DNA of 64,000 nt from CAXBES01 sp963974915 (GCA_963974915.1 CAXBES010000004.1:124001-188000), one strand, 5' to 3'. Positions 27,968 through 36,317 are shown, counted from the first letter of the stretch. The notes: generated by a model not told the origin, from the letters alone. Made by a program: numbers and translations.

Positions 27968-28426
27968 TTAAGAAATTGGAAGCTCCATCTTAATGTTGCT
28001 GCGTTCATACGGACTATCCTTTTCTACAGGGATTTCAATAAATCCGTATTTGCGATAGATATAAATTGCATTTTCCAACTTGGTATTAGAGTAGAGAAAT
28101 ATTTTCTTAAATCCATTATTTACGGCAAAATCGATACAGTGTTGCATTAACTTCTGACCAATTTTTCGTCCTCTCATCGTTTTTAAGACTGCCATTTTGG
28201 TAAGTTCGAAAACGCCGGCATCAGCCTTCATGAGTGCAACCGTACCCAATACTACATCTCCTTCCAGTAAAAAGAAGATATGTCCGCCGGGATCAATAAT
28301 ATACTGCTTGGGGTTACTAAGCACTTCTTTATCAAAATCTTCAACATAGAAGTAGGTTTCCAGCCAATCCATGTTTAAATCATAAAAGGCTTGAGCAAAT
28401 TTTTGATGGAATGATACTATTTTCAT
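27968..28426 (-). CDS. GNAT family N-acetyltransferase
   Basis: A 152-residue acetyltransferase. The acetyl-CoA-binding motif A reads VLKTMRGRKIGQKLMQHCID (the R-G-x-x-I-G-x-x-L form) and is followed by KKIFLYSNTKLENAIYIYRKYGFIEI, typical of GNAT motif B. The ATG overlaps the stop of hutG by 4 bases, so it is the last gene of the hut operon. The acceptor is unknown; in this position a role in amino acid or small-molecule acetylation is possible. Confidence 0.87.
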   Translation of the reverse strand: MKIVSFHQKFAQAFYDLNMDWLETYFYVEDFDKEVLSNPKQYIIDPGGHIFFLLEGDVVLGTVALMKADAGVFELTKMAVLKTMRGRKIGQKLMQHCIDFAVNNGFKKIFLYSNTKLENAIYIYRKYGFIEIPVEKDSPYERSNIKMELPIS

Positions 28427-29427
28427 TTCGAAATGACATCTGAAACTAAATAAGCAATAGCTTTAGAAACCTGATTGGGAAGTCCGCCCAATTTAGGCGC
28501 ACCTTCACAGATGTGAATGTAACTACAGTTTTGAAGAGCTGCAAAGTGACTAATAAATTTTCTAGCTTTATTAAAACTAAAACCACTTGGGGTTACAGCG
28601 CTGCTTCCCATAGATTGAATAGCGTCCATGTCTAATTCTAATCCGAAGTCTGAATCGCAACAATGGGTTTCGGCTTGTTTTATTGCTTCTGAAAAGGTGA
28701 GTGATTCTTGTACCGAAATTTCTTCAAAGAGATTGAATTTTATGCGGTCAGATTTTTTCCGAAGCAAATTGAAAACAGCTTGAGAAGTGTAATTTCTATG
28801 CAATCCGAAGATAAAATACTTATTTAAAAATCCTTCCTCGAAGGCATACGAAAAACCATTTCCGCTGTGTCTGTGTTCTAAGGCTCTAAAATCGGTATGC
28901 GCATCAAAATTGATGCAGTTAATGGCTTTTTTAAGAGCTTGGCTAACACCTTTAATGTTTCCGAAGCTATTATTATGTCCTCCTCCAATGATAATCGGGG
29001 TTTTTCCGGCAGCAACAATACTGGTAACCACTTCGGTAACTTTATGATCAATTTGAGTCACTAATTCACCTAACTTTTCTGCAAAATGCGGATCATTTTC
29101 ATCTATATTAGAAGCTTGCCGCATTTGTGTATTGCAATCAATTTCACCAAGAATAGTGATATTTTCGGCCCTGGTAAGTTCGTTGTTTTGAACATTACAC
29201 AAAGCGCCCAGTGCCACTCGCCAGGCTTCAGAAGTGCCGGCGTTGCCAAAATTAGCACGTACTCCAATATCTTCAGGAATACCAAAAAGAACATACTTTG
29301 CCGGGCTCTTTTTTAGAACTTCCCATGTAGAAAAAATCTGAACGGCTTCCCCAAATTTTTGTTCCCCGGGACGCTGATTCACATGAGATAAGATGTCTTC
29401 CGAAGTATAGATATTTAAGTTTGTCAT
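28423..29427 (-). CDS. hutG: Formimidoylglutamase (arginase-family ureohydrolase)
   Basis: HutG splits N-formimidoyl-glutamate to glutamate and formamide in histidine breakdown. The 334-residue protein has the arginase-fold Mn-binding motifs GGGHNNSFGN, INFDAHTDFR and LELDMDAIQS; the first replaces the usual GGDHS Asp with Gly-His order as in the arginase/formimidoylglutamase variants. It overlaps hutI upstream by 4 bases and the GNAT gene downstream by 4 bases. hutH and hutU are not in the window. The context with hutI decides between formimidoylglutamase and other ureohydrolases. Confidence 0.85.
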   Translation of the reverse strand: MTNLNIYTSEDILSHVNQRPGEQKFGEAVQIFSTWEVLKKSPAKYVLFGIPEDIGVRANFGNAGTSEAWRVALGALCNVQNNELTRAENITILGEIDCNTQMRQASNIDENDPHFAEKLGELVTQIDHKVTEVVTSIVAAGKTPIIIGGGHNNSFGNIKGVSQALKKAINCINFDAHTDFRALEHRHSGNGFSYAFEEGFLNKYFIFGLHRNYTSQAVFNLLRKKSDRIKFNLFEEISVQESLTFSEAIKQAETHCCDSDFGLELDMDAIQSMGSSAVTPSGFSFNKARKFISHFAALQNCSYIHICEGAPKLGGLPNQVSKAIAYLVSDVISK

Positions 29428-30662
29428 GTTACAATTTCTCCATTAATTATAACTGTATCGATCAAATTACTTCCGAAGGCATAGGGAAGATAACCGTACG
29501 ACGGAATTTCTTTTGTTATAATGATGTTCGCTTTTTTGCCTTTTGTGATCGTACCATGCGTTTCGCTCAAGCCCATAGCATAGGCGCCATTAATTGTAGC
29601 TGCATTTATCGCTTCTTCCGGGGTTAATCGCATTTTAATACAGGCAGTTGCCACTACAAAATTCATATTTCCACTTGGAGTAGATCCTGGATTATAATCT
29701 GTTGCGAGTGCCAAAGGCAATCCTGCTTCAATAATTTCCCGACCGGGTGTATACGGGATGCTCAAAAAATAAGAGCAGGAGGGTAGGGCGACCGGCATAG
29801 TATTACTTCCTTTTAGCGCTTCAATATCCTCTTTAGTGAGCACTTCAAGGTGATCTACACTCAGAGCGTTGTGTTTCACGCCCAATGCGATTCCCCCAAG
29901 CGCAGTAAACTGATTGACGTGAATTTTTGGTATAAGATTGTATTTTTTTGCTTCGGAAAGAATTTTATCGGTGTCGGCAACAGAGAAATAACCTTCTTCA
30001 CAAAACACATCTACATAGTCTGCAAGGTTTTCGGTAGCGATCTTCGGAAGCATTTCATCACAGAGTAAGTTTATATAACCCTCTTTATCGTTCTTGTATT
30101 TAGCCGGAATCGCATGTGCACCTAAAAAGGTTGTTTTTACACTTACCGGATAATTTTTTGCCAGCTTTTTAGCAACCCGAAGCATTTTTATTTCTGCTTC
30201 AGTGGTTAATCCGTAGCCACTTTTAATTTCAATCGCTCCCGTACCAAGCCGCATTACTTCTTCTAATCTTGATGCCGACTGCCGGTAGAGTTCCTCTTCC
30301 GGGGTGTTTTGAAGCTTAGTGGCGCTGTTCACTATTCCTCCACCTTTTTCCGCGATCTCCTGATAGGAAAGTCCGTTAATTCTATCAACAAATTCCTGCT
30401 CTCTGTTTCCGGCATAGACGATATGCGTGTGAGAGTCGCACCAGGAAGGAAGGACTATTTTTCCACTGCAGTCAATTGTTTTTTCTACAGATAGCTGCGT
30501 GAGGTCTTCCATTTTTCCGAAATCAAGGATAACGTCATCTTCGGTAAGGAGCCAGGCATTTTTTATAGAAGGGAGTTGTTTCATTTCTGCGCCTGAGACC
30601 TTAGCCGGAGGAGCTTCGTAAACTTGTAAAAGTTGATCTATGTTGATAAGGAGAATTTTCAT
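29424..30662 (-). CDS. hutI: Imidazolonepropionase
   Basis: HutI hydrolyses imidazolone-propionate to N-formimidoyl-glutamate, the third step of histidine degradation. The 412-residue amidohydrolase shows the metal site SHTHIVYAGNRE (HxH), TFLGAHAIP, HVNQFTALGGI and ATDYNPGS (metal Asp). Length and motif order match the family. It is the first gene of a tight three-gene unit hutI-hutG-GNAT with 4-base overlaps. A TATCTTTG word sits directly in front of its ATG. Confidence 0.95.
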   Translation of the reverse strand: MKILLINIDQLLQVYEAPPAKVSGAEMKQLPSIKNAWLLTEDDVILDFGKMEDLTQLSVEKTIDCSGKIVLPSWCDSHTHIVYAGNREQEFVDRINGLSYQEIAEKGGGIVNSATKLQNTPEEELYRQSASRLEEVMRLGTGAIEIKSGYGLTTEAEIKMLRVAKKLAKNYPVSVKTTFLGAHAIPAKYKNDKEGYINLLCDEMLPKIATENLADYVDVFCEEGYFSVADTDKILSEAKKYNLIPKIHVNQFTALGGIALGVKHNALSVDHLEVLTKEDIEALKGSNTMPVALPSCSYFLSIPYTPGREIIEAGLPLALATDYNPGSTPSGNMNFVVATACIKMRLTPEEAINAATINGAYAMGLSETHGTITKGKKANIIITKEIPSYGYLPYAFGSNLIDTVIINGEIVT

Positions 30663-30666
30663 TACT

Positions 30667-30674
30667 CAAAGATA
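30667..30674 (-). promoter_or_regulatory. Possible -7 element of the hut operon
   Basis: On the minus strand TATCTTTG lies 4 bases before the hutI ATG, as also seen for the gene at 1101. This would give a leaderless or very short leader. The -33 part is not obvious, so it is tentative. Confidence 0.35.
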
Positions 30675-30757
30675 TAAAAAAAGACCTCTAAGATGCTTAA
30701 AACTTTATGGGTCTGAATTTAAATTAATATCTTAGAGCGACCTTAAAAAACACGATC

Positions 30758-31924
30758 ATGAAAATTACAAATCCGGGAATTAATACCATTTGTACACACG
30801 TTGGAGAAATAGAAGATAAGCAGTTTAAAGGGGCGATATCTCCTTTATATATGGCTAGTTCGTATGCTTACGAAGATGTTGATGTGAAGCGGTATCCTCG
30901 TTATTTTAATACTCCTAATCAGGAAGCTTTAGGGAAGAAGGTTGCGATGTTAGAGAATTGTGAGGCAGGAATGATCTTTGGGAGTGGTATGGCAGCTGTG
31001 AGTACTGCGATGTTAGCTTTTTTGCAAAAAGGAGATCATGTGGTGGTTCAAAAAACGATATATGGAGGGACTTATAATTTTATAGTCGAAGAATTTCCGA
31101 AATACGGTATAGAGTTCGATTTTACCGAAGGGTTTTCTGAAAGTGACTTTACCGGTAAGATCAAAGAGAACACGAAAGTTATTTATGTTGAAACACCTTC
31201 AAATCCGTTGATGTTAATTACCGATTTGGAAATGATCTCGCGTATTGCGAAGAAGCATGGTTTAATAAGTATGATAGACAACACTTTTGCATCTCCGGTG
31301 AATCAGACTCCCGCTAATTTTGGGATTGATATTATGATTCATAGTGCGACTAAATATATGGGTGGACATAGCGATATATGTGCAGGAGCTGTTGCAGCTT
31401 CCGAAGAACATATTATGAAGATCTGGAATGTAGGTAAAAATTTAGGTGGAAGTCTTAGTGATTATACGGTTTGGTTGTTAGAACGAAGCATGAAAACCAT
31501 GGCAATTCGGGTAAAAGCACAGAATAAGAACGCCAAAAAAATGGCGAAATGGTTAGATGCGCATCCGTTAGTTGCTAAAGTATATTATCCCGGATTGAAA
31601 AGTCATCCGGATCATTTATTGGCTAAAAAGCAAATGAAGGGATATACAGGAATGTTGTCATTTGAATTGATAAAAGATATCGATGCTGATGCATTTATGA
31701 GATCTCTTCAACTAGTCAGGCAAAGTATGAGTTTGGCAGGGGTAGAATCTACTATTCTATCGCCCACTAAAACATCACATGCTCTCCTTTCGGAAGAAGA
31801 AAGAGAAAGACAGGGTATAAAAGATGGTTTGCTTCGATTTTCGGTTGGGATCGAGGAAGCATCCGATTTGATCGCAGATCTTGAGCATGCATTTCATAAG
31901 GTAGCAAAGAAGCAATTAGTGTAA
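30758..31924 (+). CDS. Trans-sulfuration-type PLP enzyme (methionine gamma-lyase / cystathionine synthase family)
   Basis: A 388-residue Cys/Met-metabolism PLP enzyme. The PLP lysine lies in SATKYMGGHSDICAG, the start INTICTHVGEIEDKQFKGAISPLYMASSYAY matches the family, and GSGMAAVSTAMLAFLQKGDHVVV and TPSNPLMLITDLE follow. The C-terminal SVGIEEASDLIADLEHAF is standard. Members include cystathionine gamma-synthase, gamma-lyase and methionine gamma-lyase, which cannot be told apart by eye. It precedes bshB1 by 59 bases, so a link with low-molecular-weight thiols is possible. Confidence 0.88.
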   Translation: MKITNPGINTICTHVGEIEDKQFKGAISPLYMASSYAYEDVDVKRYPRYFNTPNQEALGKKVAMLENCEAGMIFGSGMAAVSTAMLAFLQKGDHVVVQKTIYGGTYNFIVEEFPKYGIEFDFTEGFSESDFTGKIKENTKVIYVETPSNPLMLITDLEMISRIAKKHGLISMIDNTFASPVNQTPANFGIDIMIHSATKYMGGHSDICAGAVAASEEHIMKIWNVGKNLGGSLSDYTVWLLERSMKTMAIRVKAQNKNAKKMAKWLDAHPLVAKVYYPGLKSHPDHLLAKKQMKGYTGMLSFELIKDIDADAFMRSLQLVRQSMSLAGVESTILSPTKTSHALLSEEERERQGIKDGLLRFSVGIEEASDLIADLEHAFHKVAKKQLV

Positions 31925-31983
31925 ATTATGAGCCATTAGAAATTTCCGAAGCTGTAAAAAGTAATAAGTAAAAAGTAAAAAAT

Positions 31984-32700
31984 ATGAAATTAGATATATT
32001 AGCAATTGGAGCTCATCCCGATGATGTTGAATTAGGTTGCGGGGCTACAATAGCTAAAGAAATAAGTAATGGGAAAAAAGTAGGAATTTTAGACCTTACA
32101 CGGGGAGAGTTGGGAACCCGGGGTACAGCTAAAATACGAGATAAAGAAGCTGCTAATGCGGCAAAGATATTAGGTGTTTCAAAGCGGCACAATCTGGAAT
32201 TTGCCGATGGCTTTTTCGTTAATAATGCTGCTTCTCAGTTGGAAATCATAAAGATCATAAGAAAATATCAACCTGAAATAGTTTTGTGCAATGCAGTTGA
32301 TGATAGGCATATAGATCATGGAAAAGGCAGTAAACTGGCAAGTGACGCATGTTTTTTGAGTGGTTTGCGAAAAATAGAAACCATTTACGAGGGTAATCAT
32401 CAAAAATCATGGAGACCCAAACAGGTATATCACTATATACAGTGGAAAAATATTGCGCCCGACTTTGTGGTTGATGTAACCGGATTTCTCGATAAAAAGC
32501 TGGAGGCTGTTTTTGCGTATGAGAGTCAGTTTCATAAAAAGGATGCCTTAGAACCCGATACTCCTATTTCTTCTACAAACTTTAGGGATAGTATTACCTA
32601 TAGAGCCAGGGACTTAGGTAGATTAATTGGCACAGAGCATGCCGAAGGTTTTACTACCGAACGGTATACTGCGGTCAATTCTATTTTTGATTTAATCTAA
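31984..32700 (+). CDS. bshB1: Bacillithiol biosynthesis deacetylase
   Basis: BshB1 removes the acetyl group from N-acetylglucosaminyl-malate, giving the glucosamine-malate to which cysteine is added in bacillithiol synthesis. The 238-residue LmbE-like deacetylase carries the zinc motif AIGAHPDDVELGCG (His, Asp-Asp), the NAVDDRHIDHGKG region with the later zinc His, and YESQFHKKD. Other bsh genes are not in the window. The call rests on LmbE family membership and the typical flavobacterial length and motifs. Confidence 0.9.
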   Translation: MKLDILAIGAHPDDVELGCGATIAKEISNGKKVGILDLTRGELGTRGTAKIRDKEAANAAKILGVSKRHNLEFADGFFVNNAASQLEIIKIIRKYQPEIVLCNAVDDRHIDHGKGSKLASDACFLSGLRKIETIYEGNHQKSWRPKQVYHYIQWKNIAPDFVVDVTGFLDKKLEAVFAYESQFHKKDALEPDTPISSTNFRDSITYRARDLGRLIGTEHAEGFTTERYTAVNSIFDLI

Positions 32701-32719
32701 AAAATCTTAAAATAACTTA

Positions 32720-32750
32720 TTGCGCATACGTTGTAAATGCTTTATATTTG
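32720..32750 (+). promoter_or_regulatory. tRNA-His promoter
   Basis: TTG at 32720-32722, a 20-base spacer, then TATATTTG at 32743-32750 match the Bacteroidota -33/-7 pair. The tRNA begins about 60 bases downstream. The tRNA-Ser promoter uses the same TATATTTGCA word. Confidence 0.7.
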
Positions 32751-32810
32751 CAAGCTCCAAAGAAAACCATTGGTAACCTTTGGAGGACGAGAGTCCTTAA
32801 AACAATAAAT

Positions 32811-32885
32811 GGTGGTTGTAGCTCAGTTGGTTAGAGCGCCTGATTGTGGTTCAGGAGGTCGTCGGTTCGAGACCGATCTTCCACC
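32811..32885 (+). tRNA. tRNA-His (GTG)
   Basis: D arm GCTCAGTTGGTTAGAGC, anticodon stem CCTGA/TCAGG around the loop TTGTGGT (anticodon GTG, His), and T arm GTCGG/CCGAT with TTCGAGA. G at 32811 is the His-specific extra base opposite discriminator C 32885. Two T-T oppositions occur in the acceptor stem as read (32816/32880 and 32817/32879). CCA is not encoded. Its 3' end is repeated at 33283. Confidence 0.93.
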
Positions 32886-32984
32886 CATGACAACTCTTTA
32901 TGATGTCTTGGTACAGTTTCAAATGTCTGTACCAAAAAATACAAAGCTTCCCGGTTACGGGAAGCTTTTTTTTGTTTTGCGTAT
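32872..32984 (+). repeat. Direct repeat A: tRNA-His 3' end plus terminator
   Basis: These 113 bases, from the T-stem 3' side of tRNA-His through its terminator to GCGTAT, recur at 33283-33392 with one substitution (32888 T versus 33299 A) and a 3-base indel in the T tract. The distance is 411 bases. The two copies enclose a GIY-YIG gene. Confidence 0.92.
32944..32978 (+). terminator. tRNA-His terminator (copy 1)
   Basis: A perfect 10-bp stem, AAGCTTCCCG (32944-32953) with CGGGAAGCTT (32958-32967), loop GTTA, and a T run. The identical hairpin recurs at 33355-33378 in direct repeat B. Confidence 0.92.
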
Positions 32985-33261
32985 GTTCTATGTGTATGTC
33001 ATTTATTCTGAAAGTCGTGATGTTTATTATAAGGGTCAGACAAATAATGTTGTGGACCGACTTGAACGGCATAATGGAGGATACGAAAAATTCACAGGTA
33101 CGGGTGTTCCCTGGGAATTAAAGTGTTGTATTGCAAAGAGCACCAGAGGGGAGGCTAAAATTTTAGTGGGGAAACTAAAGCGAATGAATCGTGCTAAACT
33201 AGAAGCGTTCATTATAAAATATGGAAGTTCGAGCCAAGACGTTAGCGGAGCTAAGTCTTGA
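32983..33261 (+). CDS. GIY-YIG nuclease family protein
   Basis: A 92-residue protein of the GIY-YIG endonuclease superfamily (UPF0213/YhbQ-like). The nuclease core reads YVYVIYSESRDVYYKGQT (GIY and YKG in place of YIG), followed by the catalytic Arg in VVDRLERHNGG (Arg26), and GEAKILVGKLKRMNRAKLEAFI. The ATG at 32983 is chosen because the frame upstream is just the tRNA-His and its terminator. The gene lies between two copies of the tRNA 3' end and terminator, and its last codons form part of a strong hairpin. Nothing is known of its activity here. Confidence 0.82.
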   Translation: MFYVYVIYSESRDVYYKGQTNNVVDRLERHNGGYEKFTGTGVPWELKCCIAKSTRGEAKILVGKLKRMNRAKLEAFIIKYGSSSQDVSGAKS

Positions 33262-33281
33262 TGCCGACCGGTAGCGTCGGC
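33235..33281 (+). other. Two adjacent hairpins over the GIY-YIG gene 3' end
   Basis: Hairpin 1 pairs CAAGAC with GTCTTG (33235-33240, 33255-33260) and TTAGC with GCTAA (33242-33246, 33250-33254), with a one-base bulge at 33241 and loop GGA; it spans the last codons and the stop. Hairpin 2 pairs GCCGAC (33263-33268) with GTCGGC (33276-33281). It abuts direct repeat B. No T run follows, so these are not ordinary terminators. Confidence 0.75.
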
Positions 33282-33282
33282 A

Positions 33283-33392
33283 ACCGATCTTCCACCCAAG
33301 ACAACTCTTTATGATGTCTTGGTACAGTTTCAAATGTCTGTACCAAAAAATACAAAGCTTCCCGGTTACGGGAAGCTTTTTTTTTTGCGTAT
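33283..33392 (+). repeat. Direct repeat B: duplicated tRNA-His 3' end and terminator
   Basis: This is the second copy of the 32872-32984 segment, starting with the tRNA T-stem/acceptor 3' part (ACCGATCTTCCACCC) and including a second terminator hairpin at 33355-33378 followed by ten T residues. No complete tRNA precedes it. The six bases CGTCGG just before (33275-33280) also occur at the T stem of the real tRNA. Confidence 0.92.
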
Positions 33393-33410
33393 ATTTTTAG
33401 AATAAAATTT

Positions 33411-34433
33411 TTAGAGTTTATCGGCCGTGATACGTTCCTCACGATTTGCGATCTCCCAGGCTGTATAAAAAACTAATTGGGTGCGTTTAGCCATTAATTC
33501 GTATTCTATTTTATCTGGAGTATCGGTATGCTTATGATAATCTTCATGAACTCCGTTAAAGTAGAAAATGACCGGAATATTATTTTTTGCGAAATTGTAA
33601 TGATCACTACGGTAGTAGAAACGATTAGGATCATTATCGTCGTTAAAAGTATAATCCAATTCGAGATTAGTGTATTTCTTATTGGTTTCTTCGGAAAGGT
33701 TATGTAACTCCTGACTTAATTTATCGCTACCAATTAAATATATATAATTAGGGTTTTCTGTTTTCTCCGGGGCAATTCGCCCAATCATATCGATATTCAA
33801 ATTACACACTGTATTCTCTAATGGAAATATCGGATTTTCGGTATAATACCGTGAGCCAAAGAGTCCAATTTCTTCTCCCGTAACATGTAAGAAAAGAATA
33901 GAACGTTTAGGTCCGTTACCGTCCTTCACTGCTTTTTGAAAAGCCTGAGCCATTTCCAATAAAGCTACAGTACCGCTCCCATCATCGTCGGCACCGTTAA
34001 AAATGTTCCCTTCTTTGTCTACCCCAACATGATCTAAATGGGCCGATACTACGATAATTTCGTCTGGTTTTTCAGAACCTTTAATAAATGCTACTACATT
34101 TTCAGACTCCTGAGGATCTGTCATTCGATTGAAATAACTCGCTGGTATGGTTTGGTAGTAATCTGAATCCCCCTTAGGAGATGAAATTTCATTGTCCTGA
34201 TAAAAATTCCGAAGGTATTCAGAAGCTAATTTCTGACCTTTAGTTCCGGTCATTCTTCCTCGCATTGCATCACCTGCGTATATATAAAGGTGTTCTTTTA
34301 ATTCGCTAGCCGTAATGGTATTAGCGTAATCGACAGCAGTTACTATCTTGCTGTCATTTTTTACCGCAGAATTTTGTGCCGAATTACATGAGATGACACT
34401 AATTGAAATAAAGACTAATAATAAATACTTCAT
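33411..34433 (-). CDS. M28 family zinc aminopeptidase lipoprotein
   Basis: A 340-residue lipoprotein (lipobox VISC, about Cys16) with the M28 aminopeptidase fold. Zinc ligands are visible in SAHLDHVG (His, Asp), NGADDDGSGTVALLE (Asp), HVTGEEIGLFGS (Glu-Glu) and the later Asp and His of LNIDMIG and HKHTDTPDKI. It likely releases N-terminal residues from peptides in the periplasm. The start of the gene lies 3 bases from the stop of the small lipoprotein gene at 34437, so the two are co-transcribed. Confidence 0.9.
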   Translation of the reverse strand: MKYLLLVFISISVISCNSAQNSAVKNDSKIVTAVDYANTITASELKEHLYIYAGDAMRGRMTGTKGQKLASEYLRNFYQDNEISSPKGDSDYYQTIPASYFNRMTDPQESENVVAFIKGSEKPDEIIVVSAHLDHVGVDKEGNIFNGADDDGSGTVALLEMAQAFQKAVKDGNGPKRSILFLHVTGEEIGLFGSRYYTENPIFPLENTVCNLNIDMIGRIAPEKTENPNYIYLIGSDKLSQELHNLSEETNKKYTNLELDYTFNDDNDPNRFYYRSDHYNFAKNNIPVIFYFNGVHEDYHKHTDTPDKIEYELMAKRTQLVFYTAWEIANREERITADKL

Positions 34434-34436
34434 AAT

Positions 34437-34769
34437 TTAATCGAAAGATTTTAATTCATAATCGTCCGGTGAGAGTCCACCTTCCCCAATTTTCACATAT
34501 TCCAATGTGTGTGTAGTAACAACTTCTGCACCGGAAGCATCCTGAGAAACTACTGTTGCAGTTACGATGTACGTAGCACCAATCTCTTCTAAATCTGAAG
34601 CTTTTTCGGTGATCACGATGTCGTTCTCATTGAATTTAGTGCCTTCCGGAAGTTGTAATTGTGTTATTAGATCTTCTTTCGCTAATGTACGAACGGTTTC
34701 CATTTGCTCTTTTTCAGTAGAACAGGCTATAAATAATAGAGTCGCTAATAGAAATAAGATTTTCTTCAT
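34437..34769 (-). CDS. Small hypothetical lipoprotein
   Basis: A 110-residue lipoprotein (MKKILFLLATLLFIACSTEK, lipobox FIAC, Cys16). The mature part is acidic and beta-rich (YIVTATVVSQDASGAEVVTTHTLEYVKIGEGG) and has no motif I know. It is immediately upstream of the M28 peptidase gene with 3 bases between, suggesting a joint role at the outer membrane or periplasm. Confidence 0.75.
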   Translation of the reverse strand: MKKILFLLATLLFIACSTEKEQMETVRTLAKEDLITQLQLPEGTKFNENDIVITEKASDLEEIGATYIVTATVVSQDASGAEVVTTHTLEYVKIGEGGLSPDDYELKSFD

Positions 34770-34882
34770 CTGTAGAAATGTTTGGCGATAAAGATACTGT
34801 AACTTATAAACTGAAATGTGAAAATTTTGTGAAAAATAAACCTATGTTCTCAATTCGGGATCATACTATTCGCAACTATCAT

Positions 34883-34890
34883 TATCTTTG
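34883..34890 (+). promoter_or_regulatory. Possible -7 element of the MBL-rhodanese gene
   Basis: TATCTTTG matches TAnnTTTG and lies 16 bases before the ATG at 34907. A convincing -33 TTG was not found. Confidence 0.45.
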
Positions 34891-34906
34891 TTTAAAATAG
34901 AATAAA

Positions 34907-36292
34907 ATGAACGTAGAGCAAATATATACTGGTTGTCTTTCGCAAGGTGCCTATTACATTGAAAGTGACGGAGAAGTAGCAATTGTTGATCCCCTAAGGG
35001 AAACTAAGCCTTATTTGGAAAGAATAAAACGTGATGGCGCTACTTTAAAGTATATTTTTGAAACTCACTTTCATGCCGATTTTGTTAGTGGTCACCTTAC
35101 ACTTTCGGAAAAAACAGGAGCTCCAATTATTTATGGACCAAATGCAAACCCATCCTTTGACGCAATAATCGCTGAAGATGGACAGGAGTTTAAGCTTGGA
35201 AAGATTACAATAACTGCAATCCATACTCCGGGACATACCATGGAAAGTACAACCTACCTTTTAAAAGATGAGAATGGTAAGGAATACGCTATTTTTAGTG
35301 GGGATACGTTGTTTCTCGGGGATGTTGGAAGACCGGACCTCGCACAGAAAGGTGATGAGATAACTCAGGAGGATCTTGCCGGAATGTTATACCATAGCCT
35401 CCGAAATAAAATTATGCCTTTGCCAGACGATGTGATCGTTTACCCGGCGCACGGTGCTGGTTCAGCATGCGGGAAAAATATGATGAAGGAAACGGTAGAT
35501 TCGTTAGGAAATCAGAAGTCTATGAATTATGCTTTAAGAGCAGATATGACCAAGGAGGAGTTTATTTCTGAAGTCACTGAGGGACTTTTGCCTCCACCTT
35601 CGTATTTCCCATTAAACGTTAAGATGAATCGCGAAGGATACGATTCAATAGATGAAGTTCTAAATAGGGGAACAAAACCATTAACTCCTGAAGAATTCGA
35701 ACAACTCGCCAATACAACCGGTGCCGTCGTATTAGATGTTAGACATCAAAGTGAATTTATTAAAGCCCATATTCCAAGATCTATTTTCATAGGAATCGAT
35801 GGCGGATTTGCTCCATGGGTGGGAGCCTTGATCGCGGATACCGAACAACCAATTTTACTAGTTGTTCCTGAAGATAGAGAAGAAGAAACAGTTACCCGGT
35901 TATCTCGTGTTGGTTTTGACAAAACTCTGGGATTCCTGGAAGGTGGTATAAATGCATGGAAAGATTCGGGAAGATCTGTAGATAGCCTTGAATCTGTTTC
36001 GGCAGAAACCTTAAAAGAAAAACTAGACCATAATGTGCCTGTCTTCGATGTGAGAAATAATAATGAATACAAAACATCGCATATTCCGGAAGTAAAACAC
36101 ACTCCCTTAAGCGAGCTTAACGAATATTTGGAAGAATATCCGGAGAACGAACCTTTCTACGTGCATTGTGCAGGTGGATACCGTTCTGTGATCGCAGCTT
36201 CTATTTTAAAAAGTCGAGGTATTCACAACGTGATCGATGTTGCGGGAGGCTTTAAAGACATAAAAGAAGTTGGAATTCCGGTTGTTTCCTAA
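34907..36292 (+). CDS. Persulfide dioxygenase-like MBL protein with two rhodanese domains
   Basis: The 461-residue protein combines an N-terminal metallo-beta-lactamase domain of the persulfide dioxygenase type (THFHADFVSGH, HTPGHTMEST, FSGDTLFLGDVGRPDL, YPAHGAGS) with two rhodanese domains (about 260-350 and 370-461), like CstB. The first rhodanese lacks a Cys at its active loop (ILLVVPEDREEE), while the second has Cys421 in HCAGGYRS. It probably oxidises low-molecular-weight persulfides to sulfite and thiosulfate. With bshB1 2.2 kb away, bacillithiol persulfide is a fair guess as substrate. Confidence 0.88.
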   Translation: MNVEQIYTGCLSQGAYYIESDGEVAIVDPLRETKPYLERIKRDGATLKYIFETHFHADFVSGHLTLSEKTGAPIIYGPNANPSFDAIIAEDGQEFKLGKITITAIHTPGHTMESTTYLLKDENGKEYAIFSGDTLFLGDVGRPDLAQKGDEITQEDLAGMLYHSLRNKIMPLPDDVIVYPAHGAGSACGKNMMKETVDSLGNQKSMNYALRADMTKEEFISEVTEGLLPPPSYFPLNVKMNREGYDSIDEVLNRGTKPLTPEEFEQLANTTGAVVLDVRHQSEFIKAHIPRSIFIGIDGGFAPWVGALIADTEQPILLVVPEDREEETVTRLSRVGFDKTLGFLEGGINAWKDSGRSVDSLESVSAETLKEKLDHNVPVFDVRNNNEYKTSHIPEVKHTPLSELNEYLEEYPENEPFYVHCAGGYRSVIAASILKSRGIHNVIDVAGGFKDIKEVGIPVVS

Positions 36293-36317
36293 AAGAGATC
36301 ATTTTTATCAAACAATT

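Noticed and set aside
32809..32982. Long open frame leading into the GIY-YIG gene (VVVAQLVRAPDCGSGGRRF...)
   Set aside because: It is a translation of the tRNA-His gene and its terminator, a known type of false reading. The real ATG is at 32983.
32872..33392. Integrative island at tRNA-His
   Set aside because: The direct repeats look like att sites but no integrase, excisionase or phage gene is present. A GIY-YIG element or tandem duplication is more economical.
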